This document shows positions 63,039 to 64,000 of a DNA stretch of 64,000 nucleotides, piece by piece. Positions within the stretch are counted from its first letter, which is position 1, and the number at the start of each line of letters is the position of its first letter. Position numbers and translations under genes: made by a program. Below the pieces are notes generated by a model. It did not search any database, had not been told where the DNA came from, and saw only the letters and a list, made by a program, of their open reading frames with translations. This stretch comes from Paenibacillus sp. JNUCC32 (GTDB lineage: Bacteria > Bacillota > Bacilli > Paenibacillales > Paenibacillaceae): NCBI RefSeq assembly GCF_014863545.1, contig NZ_CP062260.1, forward strand, positions 4,225,001 to 4,289,000, given 5' to 3'.

Positions 63039-63050
63039 CTGATCCCCTCC

Positions 63051-63974
63051 CTAATCCTTCATCCCGGAGGTCGCCATCGTCTCGATGATCCGGCTCTGCG
63101 AGAACAGAAAGAGCACAATCGGCACACTCATCAGGATGACTGCCACGGCCGCGCCCGCGCCGGCCCGGGAAATACCGCCCAGAATGATCTGATTGGATGC
63201 ATAATGCAGGGTCTTAAGCTGTTCGCTGTAAATAAAGCCGTTGCCGTCGGTTCCCCACAGGATCTGGAACAGCAATATGATCAGCGTGAGCCACGCCGGC
63301 TTCACGTTCGGCATCACGATGGACCAGAAGATCCGGTATTCGCTCGCTCCGTCGATTTTGGCCGCTTCCAATAGGGCATCCGGTATCTGTTCCATGAACT
63401 GCTTCATCAGATATAACCCTAGCGAATAGCCGAAAGCCGGTATAATGACGGCCCAGTAGGTGTCGATGAGCCCCAGCCACGACAGGATCATATAATTCGG
63501 CGTCGCCGTAACGACCGGCGTGAACATCAGCGAGAGCACGACGACCTGGAAGAGGAATACCTTGCCCGGAAACTTGTGTTTGGCCAGCGGATAAGCCGCC
63601 GCGGATGCAAAGATCACATGACCGACAATGCCGACCCCGGTTATGAAGACCGTATTGAAGATATACCGCGAGAACGGTACCCAGGACTGGCCGAGCAGAT
63701 TGATCAAATCGGAAAAGTTATTCCATGTCGGATTGCGGACAAACAGCGTCGGCGGGAACAGGAAAATTTCGTCCAGCGGTTTGAACGCGTTGTTGATGGC
63801 GTACACCAGGGGCAGCGCCATGAAAGCGCCGAACACCGCCAGCAGCGCAAACAGGGAGAAGGTCCCCATGAACGAGCGGTTTACCCGTTTGCTGCGAGCT
63901 TTAAGCCTGACGTTCAGCAGGCGGCCGTCCCGTTTTTTCGGAAGTTCGTATGTAACCCTCACGCGTCTACTCAC
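63051..63974 (-). CDS. Carbohydrate ABC permease (MalG/LacG-like)
   Basis: A 307-residue permease with an unusually basic N-terminal tail (KKRDGRLLNVRLKARSKRVNRS) before six helices. The EAA loop is IPDALLEAAKIDGASEYRI near 200. The GTG at 63972-63974 overlaps the stop of the upstream gene; a second GTG at 63962 has better spacing from AGGTGAG and is an alternative start. It is a second, separate permease set from that at 56442-58386, so the operon may encode two importers or a three-permease variant. Confidence 0.88.
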   Translation of the reverse strand: MSRRVRVTYELPKKRDGRLLNVRLKARSKRVNRSFMGTFSLFALLAVFGAFMALPLVYAINNAFKPLDEIFLFPPTLFVRNPTWNNFSDLINLLGQSWVPFSRYIFNTVFITGVGIVGHVIFASAAAYPLAKHKFPGKVFLFQVVVLSLMFTPVVTATPNYMILSWLGLIDTYWAVIIPAFGYSLGLYLMKQFMEQIPDALLEAAKIDGASEYRIFWSIVMPNVKPAWLTLIILLFQILWGTDGNGFIYSEQLKTLHYASNQIILGGISRAGAGAAVAVILMSVPIVLFLFSQSRIIETMATSGMKD

Positions 63975-64000
63975 CTACCTTGCGCAGCAATTTTTGGACG
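63967..64000 (-). CDS. End of an upstream gene, probably the partner permease (partial)
   Basis: One minus-strand frame ends QKLLRKVGE and TAG at 63967-63969, overlapping the GTG start of the next permease. Such coupling is usual for permease pairs, so this is probably the C-terminus of a MalF-type permease. Only ten codons are visible. Confidence 0.4.
   Translation of the reverse strand, partial: VQKLLRKVGE

Overview
The window reads as chromosome of a Paenibacillus-like Firmicute. The signs are strong AGGAGG-type ribosome binding sites, TTG and GTG starts, SLH-anchored surface proteins, LplB/LplC-type sugar permeases without their own ATPase, a membrane-bound AraC-type regulator, a DUF5696 protein and a DesK-DesR-Des cold/fluidity module. 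No rRNA, tRNA, CRISPR array, prophage or transposase was seen. Most genes are on the minus strand.

Layout. (1) 1-9.8 kb: two large secreted proteins, a 5'-partial-window GHL10 glycosidase and a 2030-residue NAGPA/metallophosphatase/SLH protein. They share a ligand-binding module and almost the same promoter block, and are separated by a small monooxygenase/Gfo-Idh pair. (2) 9.9-13.1 kb: a CapA-type protein, then a plus-strand Lrp regulator with a split chromate transporter. (3) 13.1-21.3 kb: a repeat-rich spacer, then an operon with a membrane AraC regulator, an LplBC-type importer, an amidohydrolase and a Rieske ferredoxin. (4) 21.5-26.8 kb: secreted beta-propeller and copper-amine-oxidase-N-type proteins with two small lipoproteins. 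(5) 26.8-31.6 kb: an OmpR-type two-component system, an acyltransferase and a methyltransferase preceded by a leader peptide and hairpins. (6) 31.6-39.3 kb: an SDR, the KhtU/KhtT K+/H+ antiporter, Des-DesK-DesR, a second Gfo/Idh protein and a thioesterase. (7) 39.5-44.3 kb: an Rbs-type sugar importer and an SGNH esterase. (8) 44.4-51.2 kb: a divergent oligopeptide-type ABC transporter whose permeases carry large N-terminal extensions and whose binding protein appears circularly permuted. (9) 51.3-52.2 kb: a foldback repeat and a small hydrolase. (10) 52.5-64 kb: a manno-oligosaccharide operon with intracellular GH2 mannosidase and GH26 mannanase, three permeases, and DUF5696, YIP1 and NHL proteins.

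The main candidates for something undescribed are the permuted binding protein with its extended permeases (46.3-51.2 kb), the leader-peptide-controlled methyltransferase (30.5-31.5 kb), and a three-box operator repeated at matching spacing on both sides of the two-component system. All functional calls come from reading the sequence; no database search was run.
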